Below are positions 1 to 7,436 of a stretch of 64,000 bases of DNA, piece after piece. Source of the DNA: Chlorobium sp. (GTDB lineage Bacteria; Bacteroidota; Chlorobiia; Chlorobiales; Chlorobiaceae); assembly GCA_005843825.1 (NCBI GenBank), contig SZXX01000025.1:35702-99701 (forward strand), in the 5' to 3' direction. The notes beneath the pieces are model-generated. The model did not search any database. It had not been told where the DNA came from and worked only from the letters and a program-made list of their open reading frames with translations. Each line of letters starts with the position of its first letter. Positions within the stretch are counted from its first letter, which is position 1. The position numbers and the translations under genes were made by a program.

Positions 1-554
1 GAGCCAAGATTCAGTGAGGATAATTTTGAGGCAATCTGGCCATTACCCAACGTAATTCCCTCCTTCAAGGTCCCCTCGAATGTACCTTCCGGTTTGCGGC
101 TCACCATATTTATAGCTCCGCCCAATGTATTCGGTCCAAACAACACGGAGGAATACCCTTTTGAAACCATGATTTCCGACAGATCAAATGTTGTAAACCT
201 GTTAGGATCGATATAACCGTCGTAGGGGACATAGAGTGGTATGCCATCCACATAGAGAGGAACCTGGCGCATGTCAAATCCCCTGACATAGATCATACCC
301 TCATTCCTTGCACCGGCATTACCCAGATTGACACCAGGAAGGACATTAACCGCCTGGGCAATATTTTTCTTGTCAAGTTTCTCCATATCGTCGGCAGAAA
401 CAGTATTCTTTGCACTGTCTTTTTCTCCGGTTACAGTTATCTCTCCCGCTGTAAACACTTTTTTTCCAATGGGTGGGGAATCTAATGGAACATCAGCACC
501 AAACGCTGTTTCAGACATGGCAAGCAAAAAAGCAAGAAGAACTACTTTTTTCAT
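1..554 (-). CDS. TonB-dependent outer-membrane receptor, N-terminal part (cut by window edge)
   Basis: The reverse strand reads from an ATG at 554 without a stop to position 1, giving about 184 residues. It opens with a signal peptide (MKKVVLLAFLLAM...AFG), followed by a TonB-box-like/plug segment: EITVTGEKDSAKNTVSADDM, then NIAQAVNVLPGVNLGN, NEGMIYVRGFDMRQVPLYVDG and a VLFGPNTLGGAINMVS stretch. These are the usual plug-domain motifs of TonB-dependent receptors, which import metal chelates or cofactors across the outer membrane with TonB/ExbBD energy. The beta-barrel lies outside the window. A ModE-type box sits 18 bp upstream of the start, so I infer a molybdenum-linked substrate; the substrate itself cannot be read from the plug. 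Family call is sure, substrate is inference. Confidence 0.93.
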   Translation of the reverse strand, partial: MKKVVLLAFLLAMSETAFGADVPLDSPPIGKKVFTAGEITVTGEKDSAKNTVSADDMEKLDKKNIAQAVNVLPGVNLGNAGARNEGMIYVRGFDMRQVPLYVDGIPLYVPYDGYIDPNRFTTFDLSEIMVSKGYSSVLFGPNTLGGAINMVSRKPEGTFEGTLKEGITLGNGQIASKLSSLNLG

Positions 555-571
555 AAGGATTTCAAAGGTTT

Positions 572-595
572 CGTTATATTAATTTAGATATAACG
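572..595. promoter_or_regulatory. ModE-type box 1, upstream of the TonB receptor
   Basis: CGTTATAT-N8-ATATAACG, a perfect 8+8 inverted repeat. It has the same arm sequence and spacing as the known E. coli modA operator (CGTTATAT-N8-ACATAACG). It ends 18 bp upstream of the receptor start codon at 554, a position that suits repression of that gene. Confidence 0.75.
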
Positions 596-683
596 ATGGT
601 TAAAAAAATTACAGTTCAGAACATTCCGAGAGAAACATTCAAGAAGAATTTTTATCAGATCGTAATGCTCTTCGCGTAAAGGT

Positions 684-707
684 CGTTATATACTAAATAG
701 CATAGCG
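684..707. promoter_or_regulatory. ModE-type box 2 (imperfect)
   Basis: CGTTATAT-N8-GCATAGCG: left arm identical to box 1, right arm matching at six of eight positions, same 8-base spacer. It lies 112 bp from box 1 between the two divergent genes. Confidence 0.5.
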
Positions 708-847
708 ATCGAGAAAAAAAAGCGCATATAATGCAACTGCAAGATACCAAAAAAAATGTAACAACAATGGAAAACATTTTTTTATACGAAAAAATTAATA
801 GATATGGTCTTTTTATGGTTAATATTTTATGTTAATAGTAAATAAAT

Positions 848-862
848 CCTTATTTAATAAGG
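848..862. repeat. Short palindrome in the TonB receptor/modA spacer
   Basis: CCTTATT-T-AATAAGG, a 7+7 inverted repeat with a one-base centre. It sits in the AT-rich middle of the 555-1218 spacer. No protein-coding potential is evident in that spacer. It could be a regulator site; function unknown. Around 988-1020 the spacer also holds a 'GAGATCCC...GGGATGAC' inverted motif of the sort scattered in many genomes. Confidence 0.35.
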
Positions 863-1103
863 CAAAGCTCTTTTGTTTCAGGGTATAGCCTGACCCTTAC
901 ATCGGGAGTGGAGGAAAGGCTGCCTGGTAACGATTAAAATACAAAGAGTTATGGGATTTATAGAGGAAGGGATTGGCGGGATAAGTTGAGAAAAGAGATC
1001 CCTAACTGCGTGTCGGGATGACGGAGGGTGGGTTGTGAGAATGCAAGTGGCTTAGTCGTTGCCTTGTTCATTATTCTTAAAAAAATGTCTTGGTTTTTTC
1101 TAT

Positions 1104-1127
1104 CGATATGTATTTTATTACATAACG
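1104..1127. promoter_or_regulatory. ModE-type box 3, upstream of modA
   Basis: CGATATGT-N8-ACATAACG: the right arm is identical to the E. coli modA operator half-site, the left arm differs from its inverted partner by one base, and the spacer is again eight bases. It ends 91 bp before the favoured modA start at 1219. Confidence 0.65.
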
Positions 1128-1218
1128 AATCCGGAATAAAATCAAAAAACGCTTTTGCTAATACATAGCAAAGCAATACAACACAATAACAACCATGCAC
1201 ACAACAATGACTCAAGCA

Positions 1219-1956
1219 ATGAAGAAGATCACCGCGTTATGTTTCGCTTTCCTTTTGATGGCCACGACCGCTATGGCCAGCGAGCTGAACCTTTCAGTGG
1301 CTGCAAGCCTTAAAGAAGTTATCAATGAGCTGACTGCGAGCTATACGGCAAAGCATCCTGGTACAGTTTTTCTGAAAAACTTTGGCCCTTCTGGTACACT
1401 TGCCGGTCAGATTGAAAATGGTGGCCCCGCCGACCTGATTATTTCAGCTAACACTGAATGGGTGGATTATCTGAACAACAAAAAACTCGTCGATGCGTCA
1501 AGCATAAAGACCTTTACCTACAACTCGCTTGTTTTTGCAGGTACTACAACTAAAAAAGTAACCTCGATTAAGGAGCTCACAAAACTGGATAAGATTGCCA
1601 TCGGAAGCCCGAAAAGCGTTCCTGCAGGAGAATATGCAATGGCAGCAATGACAAAATCGGGTGTCGCGTCTCAGCTTACAAGCAAGCTTGTCATGGCAAA
1701 AGATGTCCGTGAGTGCCTTATGTATGCTGAACTGGGTGAAGTTGATGGTGCGTTTGTCTACAAAACCGATGCGATGCAGGCTCAAAAATCAAAGTTGCTC
1801 TTTACGGTACCTCAGGAACTCTACCCAAGAGTGGTTTACCCTATGGCTATCACCATCAAAGGAACAAAGAGCGATGAGGTAAAAGCTTTCCATGTGTTCC
1901 TGCAGTCCGATGAGGCGAAATCAGTTCTCACCAAATTCGGGTTTGCTCTCAAGTAG
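1219..1956 (+). CDS. modA: Molybdate ABC transporter, periplasmic substrate-binding protein
   Basis: About 245 residues. The protein begins with a Sec signal peptide (MKKITALCFAFLLMATTAMA, cleavage before SE) and then shows ModA-family motifs: LSVAASLKEVINEL at the mature N-terminus, GPSGTLAGQIENGGPADLI, and the C-terminal YPMAITIKGTKSDEVKAFHV region. It would capture molybdate (or tungstate) in the periplasm and deliver it to a ModBC permease. ATGs also occur in frame at 1195 and 1207; 1219 is chosen because the signal peptide begins there, but there is no Shine-Dalgarno to decide. No modB or modC follows: the next gene belongs to sulfur assimilation, so the permease must be encoded elsewhere. 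A ModE-type box lies upstream and fits molybdate-dependent control. Confidence 0.92.
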   Translation: MKKITALCFAFLLMATTAMASELNLSVAASLKEVINELTASYTAKHPGTVFLKNFGPSGTLAGQIENGGPADLIISANTEWVDYLNNKKLVDASSIKTFTYNSLVFAGTTTKKVTSIKELTKLDKIAIGSPKSVPAGEYAMAAMTKSGVASQLTSKLVMAKDVRECLMYAELGEVDGAFVYKTDAMQAQKSKLLFTVPQELYPRVVYPMAITIKGTKSDEVKAFHVFLQSDEAKSVLTKFGFALK

Positions 1957-2116
1957 GCTGGCTTATAGAAGAACAACATCCCCCTGAAAACATCTATCCA
2001 CTCTGGCTGTCGTTGAAAGTTCAGCTTTCTCCGGCAGCCCTTGGCTGGATGATCTGCAAATCAATTTTTTCATTCCACATTTCATCTTTGCCTTTGCTGC
2101 ATAAAATCATTCCCAT

Positions 2117-2134
2117 ATACCATATTTATGGTAT
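2117..2134. promoter_or_regulatory. 18-bp palindromic operator of the sulfate reduction operon
   Basis: ATACCATA-TT-TATGGTAT, a perfect 8+8 inverted repeat in the 368-base spacer 1957-2324. The identical 18 bp, read on the minus strand, recur at 14180-14197 ahead of the sulfate transporter operon. This points to one regulator for both sulfur operons; the regulator is not in the window and I do not name it. Confidence 0.7.
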
Positions 2135-2149
2135 TTCTGATCGATTGGT

Positions 2150-2181
2150 TTGGAGATGTGGCTTGTATAAGGTTTTATTAA
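2150..2181 (+). promoter_or_regulatory. Conserved promoter-like segment downstream of the sulfur palindrome
   Basis: TTGGAGA at 2150-2156 and GGTTTTATTAA at 2171-2181 occur at exactly the same offsets (16 and 37 bases after the palindrome) as in the sulfate transporter leader on the other strand. The 59 bases after each palindrome align without gaps. I read these blocks as -35-like and -10-like elements, though the match to a sigma-70 consensus is weak. After this the spacer to 2325 shows no other clear signal. Confidence 0.45.
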
Positions 2182-2324
2182 AAAACATGAATCTTTCCGT
2201 TTTCTTGCTGTCATCGGGGAAAAGAGAGAAGAGATGTGGGTGAGTGGTTTTGTAGCATCCTGCTGGCAGTCTCATCGTTATTGAACATTCATTATTTTTG
2301 AAAAACATTTGAATACCTGAAAGC

Positions 2325-3203
2325 ATGGCTGAACATGAGCTTGATTTGGCAGCATTGAGCAGAGTAGGAATGATGCGCCAGAAGCAGCCTGGCTATTACG
2401 TTATGCGTCTTAAGGCTGTTGCAGGCGACCTGAAAGCATCGGAGCTTGCATGCATAGCATCAGTTGCCGAAAAATATGGAAGGGGGTTTGTTCATCTTTC
2501 TACCCGCCAGGGGGTTGAAATCCATTACGTTCATAGTGATAATCTTGAAAAAGCACGGCTTGAGCTTCAAGAGGCGGGGATTGAGATGGGAGCCTGCGGT
2601 CCTCGCGTTCGGGTGATTGTTGCCTGTCCGGGAGATGACTCCTGTCGCTGGGGAAATATTGATACAAAGAAGATTGCAAGGGAACTTGATTCCCTGTATT
2701 TCAAGCAGGAGACTCCATCTAAATTTAAATTTGCAGTCACAGGCTGCTCGAATAACTGCACCAAGGCAAACGAAAACGATATCGGCGTCAGGGGCGCCAT
2801 AGAGCCGCTATGGGTTCAAGATGTGTGTACCGATTGCGGGTTGTGTATTCCGCTCTGTCCGGTCAATGCAATTGAGCGTAAGGAAAATGACGAGGGATAC
2901 AGTTATACCACCGATCAGGAAAAATGCATCAACTGCAGCATCTGTACCTCTCTATGCACAACCAACGCATGGGTAGCCGGCAGGAAAGGATTTACTCTCT
3001 ATATCGGTGGCACCATGGGCAGAATACCTCGCTTTGCCTCTGTGCTGAAAAAAATAGTAGAAACTGAAGATGAATTGTATCAGCTGATCGACAAGGCAGT
3101 GACTTTCTATAAAGAGAATGGACGGAAAAAAGAGCGATTCGGGCACATGATCGACCGGATCGGGCTTGAAAACGTTAAGGAGGCTCTTCTTGGCAAACCA
3201 TGA
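2325..3203 (+). CDS. Siroheme sulfite reductase with two ferredoxin-type [4Fe-4S] clusters
   Basis: 292 residues. The N-terminal half is a nitrite/sulfite reductase ferredoxin-like domain. It is followed by the siroheme-[4Fe-4S] ligands C-X5-C (C101, C107) and C-X3-C (C141, C145), then two ferredoxin motifs (C168/171/174/178 in CTDCGLCIPLCP and C201/204/207/211 in CINCSICTSLC). This compact form resembles the anaerobic sulfite reductase AsrC and small assimilatory sulfite reductases rather than the large CysI. It should reduce sulfite to sulfide in the cytoplasm with electrons from a ferredoxin-like donor. It is the first gene of the operon and supplies the last step, downstream of CysH. Its 3' end overlaps the next gene by 14 bases. 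Confidence 0.85.
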   Translation: MAEHELDLAALSRVGMMRQKQPGYYVMRLKAVAGDLKASELACIASVAEKYGRGFVHLSTRQGVEIHYVHSDNLEKARLELQEAGIEMGACGPRVRVIVACPGDDSCRWGNIDTKKIARELDSLYFKQETPSKFKFAVTGCSNNCTKANENDIGVRGAIEPLWVQDVCTDCGLCIPLCPVNAIERKENDEGYSYTTDQEKCINCSICTSLCTTNAWVAGRKGFTLYIGGTMGRIPRFASVLKKIVETEDELYQLIDKAVTFYKENGRKKERFGHMIDRIGLENVKEALLGKP

Positions 3204-3426
3204 CATTGCTTATACCCTTGATGTTCAGGGGATTTCATGTCCGGCAAATGCTGTCCGCGTCAAGGCTGCAGTTGGAGAGTTGAAAGATGGTGAACTGCTT
3301 GAAGTGCTTGTTGATGAAGGAGAGGCTGTTCTCCGTGTAGCAAGGACCCTTAAGGATTCCGGATATAGAATCGTAAAGGTTGAGCCTCGAGAGCAAGGAT
3401 TGAGCGTCATTGTCAGTAAAAAATAA
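3190..3426 (+). CDS. TusA/SirA-family sulfur carrier-like protein
   Basis: 78 residues from a TTG start at 3190. That start is favoured because a strong AAGGAGG lies at 3177-3183, six bases upstream, inside the end of the sulfite reductase gene. The sequence has the TusA fold pattern: LDVQGISCPANAVRVK near the N-terminus with the active-site Cys, then ELLEVLVDEGEAV and a C-terminal strand VEPREQGLSVIV. The usual CPxP motif is CPAN here, so the second proline is missing. In this operon it would plausibly carry sulfur between the sulfite reductase and acceptors, or help the reductase; that role is inferred from position only. Confidence 0.75.
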   Translation: MANHDIAYTLDVQGISCPANAVRVKAAVGELKDGELLEVLVDEGEAVLRVARTLKDSGYRIVKVEPREQGLSVIVSKK

Positions 3427-3474
3427 TGCCATAGATAACGGGAACAGGTTTACCAATAAAGAATTAGAAATAGT

Positions 3475-4188
3475 ATGAGCAGGGAAACGGTTGAAAACCT
3501 GAGTTTGGAACTCTCCGGTAAAACCCCGGAAGAGATCATTCGCCGGGCGGTTGAGTTTTTTGGAGCATCATCCACTGCACTTGCTTCCAGTTTTGGCGCC
3601 GAAGATCAGGTCATTACAGATATCCTGCACCACGAAAAGCTCCAGGTGCCTGTTTTTACGCTCGATACAGGACGATTGCCCCAGGAAACCTATGATGTTC
3701 TGGATGCAACGAGAAAGCGTTACGGCTTGCAGATCGAGGTGCTTTTTCCTGAAACCTCTGCGGTTGAGGCAATGGTGACCAGCCATGGGGCAAACCTGTT
3801 TTACGAAAGTGTTGAACTTCGCAAGGAGTGCTGCCGCATTCGAAAGGTGCAGCCGCTTACCAATAAACTTTCAACATTGAAAGCCTGGATATGTGGACTT
3901 CGCCGCGAGCAGTCTGTCACCAGAACTGCAGTTGCACCCGTTGAGTGGGATGCGGCGTTCGGGCTCTACAAAATTAACCCTTTGGCAGAAGTCTCTGAAG
4001 CCTGGGTGTGGGACTATATCAAAACCAAGTCAGTTCCGTATAATGCACTCCATGACAGCGGTTATCCAAGCATAGGTTGTGCACCTTGCTCCAGGGCCGT
4101 CAAACCGGGAGAGGATATCCGGGCAGGACGCTGGTGGTGGGAAATTGCCGAACATCGCGAGTGCGGCCTGCACCGTGAACATAAGTAA
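3475..4188 (+). CDS. cysH: Adenylylsulfate (APS) reductase, thioredoxin-dependent, [4Fe-4S] type
   Basis: 237 residues, the usual length for bacterial CysH. The PP-loop N-terminal part contains SSFGAEDQV and the FTLDTGRLPQET segment. The four cluster Cys are present as ECC (C119, C120) and CAPC (C202, C205), and the catalytic Cys is in the C-terminal ECGLH motif (C230). The CC...CxxC set marks APS-using enzymes rather than PAPS reductases. It reduces APS to sulfite and AMP in the cytoplasm. The APS-type assignment agrees with the decayed APS-kinase domain on CysN in the same operon. cysD follows after 15 bases. Confidence 0.92.
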   Translation: MSRETVENLSLELSGKTPEEIIRRAVEFFGASSTALASSFGAEDQVITDILHHEKLQVPVFTLDTGRLPQETYDVLDATRKRYGLQIEVLFPETSAVEAMVTSHGANLFYESVELRKECCRIRKVQPLTNKLSTLKAWICGLRREQSVTRTAVAPVEWDAAFGLYKINPLAEVSEAWVWDYIKTKSVPYNALHDSGYPSIGCAPCSRAVKPGEDIRAGRWWWEIAEHRECGLHREHK

Positions 4189-4203
4189 CCTTATTTAGAA
4201 AGA

Positions 4204-5082
4204 ATGGATCATCTCGACAAACTCGAAGCCCAAAGCGTCTATATCCTCAGGGAAGCCTATCGCGAATTTAAAAGCCTTTGCATGCTCTGGTCCATCGGCA
4301 AAGACAGCACCGTCATGCTCTGGCTCGCCCGTAAAGCCTTTTTCGGACATGTCCCTATCCCGCTTGTGCACATCGATACGCACTACAAGATCCCGGAAAT
4401 GATTACGTATCGCGACCGCATTGCGCTTGAGTGGAACCTGAACATGATTTATGGTGAAAACCGCGAAGCGCTTGAGAGCAAGCTCACATTTCCTGACGGA
4501 AATACCGATCGCATTACCTGCTGCAAATATTTGAAAAGCGAGGCGCTGAAACACACTCTTTCAGGCGAGTGGCCCAGGTATCGCATGGACCACGAGCTTA
4601 AGCGATATGTGCCCGATGAGGGGAAAGAGCCCTATACCGGCGTTATAGTAGGCGTCAGGGCAGACGAGGAAGGTAGCCGCTCAAAGGAGAGGTATTTTTC
4701 CCCCCGTGACAAGGATAACGTCTGGGATGTCGGCGACCAGCCCCCCGAGTTCTGGAACCAGTTCAAGACCGATTTTGCTCCGGGAACCCATGTACGCATT
4801 CACCCTCTGCTCGACTGGACAGAGCTGAACATCTGGGAGTATATCGAGAGAGAAAAGATCCCTGTGGTGTCGCTCTATTTTAATCAGGGCAAAGGTACAC
4901 GGTACCGATCACTCGGCTGTTATCCATGCACCAATCCTGTTGATTCGGCGTCGCAAACCGTCCCTGAGATCATCGACGAACTAAAAAGCGGCAGGCTTTC
5001 CAATATCGCCGAGCGCTCCGGACGTGCCCAGGACAGTGAAGATGGTGGTCTTGAAACCCTGCGTCGCGACGGCTATATGTAA
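4204..5082 (+). CDS. cysD: Sulfate adenylyltransferase, small (catalytic) subunit
   Basis: 292 residues, full length for CysD. The PP-loop is seen as [20 protein letters not shown] near the N-terminus, followed by FPLVHIDT-like [15 protein letters not shown]. The middle holds [20 protein letters not shown], and the C-terminus has the family [12 protein letters not shown] and [13 protein letters not shown] motifs. With the GTPase CysN it makes APS from sulfate and ATP, the first step of sulfate assimilation. It sits between cysH and cysN on the same strand; a palindromic dispersed repeat occupies the 78-base gap to cysN. Confidence 0.95.
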   Translation: MDHLDKLEAQSVYILREAYREFKSLCMLWSIGKDSTVMLWLARKAFFGHVPIPLVHIDTHYKIPEMITYRDRIALEWNLNMIYGENREALESKLTFPDGNTDRITCCKYLKSEALKHTLSGEWPRYRMDHELKRYVPDEGKEPYTGVIVGVRADEEGSRSKERYFSPRDKDNVWDVGDQPPEFWNQFKTDFAPGTHVRIHPLLDWTELNIWEYIEREKIPVVSLYFNQGKGTRYRSLGCYPCTNPVDSASQTVPEIIDELKSGRLSNIAERSGRAQDSEDGGLETLRRDGYM

Positions 5083-5090
5083 CATGGACA

Positions 5091-5122
5091 TGTAGGTTGG
5101 GGTGATTCCTGAACCCCAACAA
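5091..5122. repeat. 32-bp palindromic dispersed repeat, copy 1
   Basis: TGTAG GTTGGGGT-N9-ACCCCAAC AA; the arms are perfect 8-bp inverses. The same 32 bases occur at 33915-33946 and 60498-60529. Here it lies inside the sulfur operon between cysD and cysN, where the mRNA would fold into a hairpin. Confidence 0.85.
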
Positions 5123-5160
5123 AACACTGCAGAATCAGTAAATTATTATTTCCCATTGGT

Positions 5161-6963
5161 ATGATGAATGGACGAGCGCAAATGAATATAGTTATTGTCG
5201 GTCACGTTGATCACGGTAAAAGCACCGTGATCGGCCGGCTTCTGGCAGATACAGGAACACTGCCGAAGGGCAAGCTTGAATCAGTAAAAGAGAACTGTCG
5301 GAAGAACTCAAAGCCATTCGAGTATGCCTTTCTCCTCGATGCGCTCAAGGATGAGCAGTCACAGGGCATCACCATTGATATGGCAAGGTGTTTCTTTAAA
5401 ACCGCCGCACGCGACTACATCATTATCGATGCTCCCGGTCACATTGAGTTTCTGAAAAATATGATCACCGGCGCATCCAGGGCAGAATCGGCCCTGCTTG
5501 TTATTGACGTGGATGAAGGCATCAAGGAAAACTCAAAGCGTCATGGTCAGATGGTCTCCATGCTCGGAGTGAAACAGGTTACCGTGCTGGTGAACAAAAT
5601 GGACCTTGTCGATTTCAGCGAAGAGGTGTTTGAAAAGCTCAAAGCCGACTATTCAGAGTTTCTTGCCCAGATCAAGGTGAAGCCTGTCAGCTTTATTCCC
5701 GTCAGTGCCCGTGAAGGCGACAATATCGCAACTCTTTCTGAACGCATGCCCTGGTACAGGGGTGCGACTGTTCTTCAGCAGCTCGATGGCTTCACAAGCG
5801 ATAAGCAGCTCCAGGACAAGCCGTTCCGTTTCCCTGTGCAGGATATCTACAAGTTTACCCGCCAGAATGATGACCGTCGAATTGTAGCAGGCACTGTTGC
5901 CGCCGGTTCGGTGAGTGTTGGAGACGAGGTGCTTTTTCTGCCCTCAGGCAAGCAGTCCGCTATAAAGACAGTTGAATCGTTCAATACCACTCCGAAACAA
6001 AGTGCCTTAACAGGAGATGCTCTGGGGTTTACCCTCACCACCCAGATCTATATACGTCCCGGTGAACTCATGGTCAAACCCTCTGAACCATTGCCCGAAG
6101 TCGGCACTCGTTTCAGGGTGAATATATTCTGGGTAGGCAGAGCGCCTATGATCATGCAGAAGGAGTACAAGCTTAAAATTGGATCAGCACGCGCATCAGT
6201 CAAACTCGCTGAAATCTGCAATACGCTCGATGCATCAGATCTTAGCTACAGCAAAAACAAGCATCAGCTCGACTGCCGCGATGTAGGAGAGTGCATTCTC
6301 GAAACCTCCCGTCCTATTGCCTTCGATCCTGCAGCTGCAAGTGAGGCTACCGGACGGTTTGTTATCGTCGATAATTATGAAATTGCCGGAGGCGGTATAG
6401 TTATCGAAAACCTTTCCGCGGATGAAACCCTGCTTCAGCGCCATATTCGTGAGCGCGAAAACAACTGGGAAAAAGGACTCATCAAAGCTGAAGAGAGGGA
6501 ACATGCCAACCATCATCGAGCCAAATTCATTGTCTTTACCGGAGTTCCAGGTACAGGAAAACGCTCTATAGCCAAAGCTCTTGAACAGGGATTGTTCGGC
6601 AACCGGTTGAACGCCTATTACCTTGGTGTTGCCAGTATTGATCGCGGTCTGGATGCTGATTTAGGCTACAATGCCGATAACGCAGGCGAAAGGCTCAGAA
6701 GAATCGGTGAACTGGCCCGTATACTCACTGATGCCGGGCTTATTTTCATCACCACTATTGATGATGCTGACGATTACGATATTGAAACTCTGAAGCAGTT
6801 GAACGAACCCAGTGATATTCTTGTCGTCAATCTTGGTGAAAACGGCTTTTCCCGCTACCATCCGGATCTTCAGATTCCTGCCATAAGCAGTTTGGCTGAC
6901 GCTGTGCAAGCTGTGGTTGAGCTTCTAAAAACAAAGGAAATTATCATCGAGTACCAGATATGA
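5161..6963 (+). CDS. cysN: Sulfate adenylyltransferase GTPase subunit with a degenerate APS-kinase-like C-terminal domain
   Basis: 600 residues. The first ~430 form the EF-Tu-like GTPase: [10 protein letters not shown]-loop (residues 14-22), [12 protein letters not shown], then two beta-barrel domains. From about residue 455 an APS-kinase-like domain begins, with a good P-loop GVPGTGKRS. However, the substrate motif expected near DGDN is [10 protein letters not shown], and the usual D/R residues for APS are not evident. GTP hydrolysis drives CysD to form APS. A kinase making PAPS is not needed next to an APS-type CysH, so I infer that the fused domain has lost that activity. An alternative start is ATG 5185, just before the P-loop strand. 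It overlaps the next gene by four bases. Confidence 0.92.
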   Translation: MMNGRAQMNIVIVGHVDHGKSTVIGRLLADTGTLPKGKLESVKENCRKNSKPFEYAFLLDALKDEQSQGITIDMARCFFKTAARDYIIIDAPGHIEFLKNMITGASRAESALLVIDVDEGIKENSKRHGQMVSMLGVKQVTVLVNKMDLVDFSEEVFEKLKADYSEFLAQIKVKPVSFIPVSAREGDNIATLSERMPWYRGATVLQQLDGFTSDKQLQDKPFRFPVQDIYKFTRQNDDRRIVAGTVAAGSVSVGDEVLFLPSGKQSAIKTVESFNTTPKQSALTGDALGFTLTTQIYIRPGELMVKPSEPLPEVGTRFRVNIFWVGRAPMIMQKEYKLKIGSARASVKLAEICNTLDASDLSYSKNKHQLDCRDVGECILETSRPIAFDPAAASEATGRFVIVDNYEIAGGGIVIENLSADETLLQRHIRERENNWEKGLIKAEEREHANHHRAKFIVFTGVPGTGKRSIAKALEQGLFGNRLNAYYLGVASIDRGLDADLGYNADNAGERLRRIGELARILTDAGLIFITTIDDADDYDIETLKQLNEPSDILVVNLGENGFSRYHPDLQIPAISSLADAVQAVVELLKTKEIIIEYQI

Positions 6964-7436
6964 ACTATCTGCCGGTAAGCCTGAACGTTAACAAGAAGCA
7001 TGTGCTGATTGCCGGTGGCGGAAAAGCTGCCCTTGAAAAGTTGCAGATGCTTCGGAAGTTTAACTGTCAGGTTACTGTTGTCGGTGAAGAGCTATCTTCT
7101 GAGATCCATCTTGAGATAAAAAAAGAGATCACTCAATCTGGCTGTTCTCATCACTTACGGGAGTTTTGTCGGGATGATCTGGAGGGAGTATTTCTTGTCT
7201 ATGCCTGCAATAGTGACAGGGAGATCAACCGCTTTATAAAGAGGGAAGCCAATGCCTTGGGTATTCTGGTCAATACGCCGGACGACCCTGAACTCTGTGA
7301 TTTTCTTACCCCGGCTCTTTTCAGTGAAGGCCCGATGATGGTGGCTGTATCGTCCGGCGGAACTGATGTGCGCAAGACCATTCTGTGGCGCAACAGGATT
7401 AAACAACTCTTCTCTGATAATGGCATCAAACCCTGA
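6960..7436 (+). CDS. Precorrin-2 dehydrogenase / sirohydrochlorin ferrochelatase-like protein (CysG N-terminal domain type)
   Basis: 158 residues. An N-terminal Rossmann motif [20 protein letters not shown] follows [14 protein letters not shown], as in Met8p/SirC/CysG-N proteins. The stretch [15 protein letters not shown] and the segment [18 protein letters not shown] are typical of NAD-dependent precorrin-2 dehydrogenases. It would oxidise precorrin-2 to sirohydrochlorin (and perhaps insert iron) to make siroheme for the sulfite reductase encoded at the head of this operon. The start codon overlaps the cysN stop, indicating coupled translation. At 158 residues it lacks the dimerisation/helical extension of longer CysG-N proteins. 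Confidence 0.85.
   Translation: MNYLPVSLNVNKKHVLIAGGGKAALEKLQMLRKFNCQVTVVGEELSSEIHLEIKKEITQSGCSHHLREFCRDDLEGVFLVYACNSDREINRFIKREANALGILVNTPDDPELCDFLTPALFSEGPMMVAVSSGGTDVRKTILWRNRIKQLFSDNGIKP

Noticed and set aside
881..960. Molybdenum-cofactor riboswitch ahead of modA
   Set aside because: Some GGAGG/CCTGG words are suggestive, but the conserved Moco aptamer core cannot be laid onto the sequence; protein-binding ModE boxes explain molybdate control better.
2187..2243. A cysteine leader peptide for the sulfate reduction operon
   Set aside because: An 18-codon frame begins at 2187 at the position matching the transporter leader, but it has a single Cys and no terminator follows.
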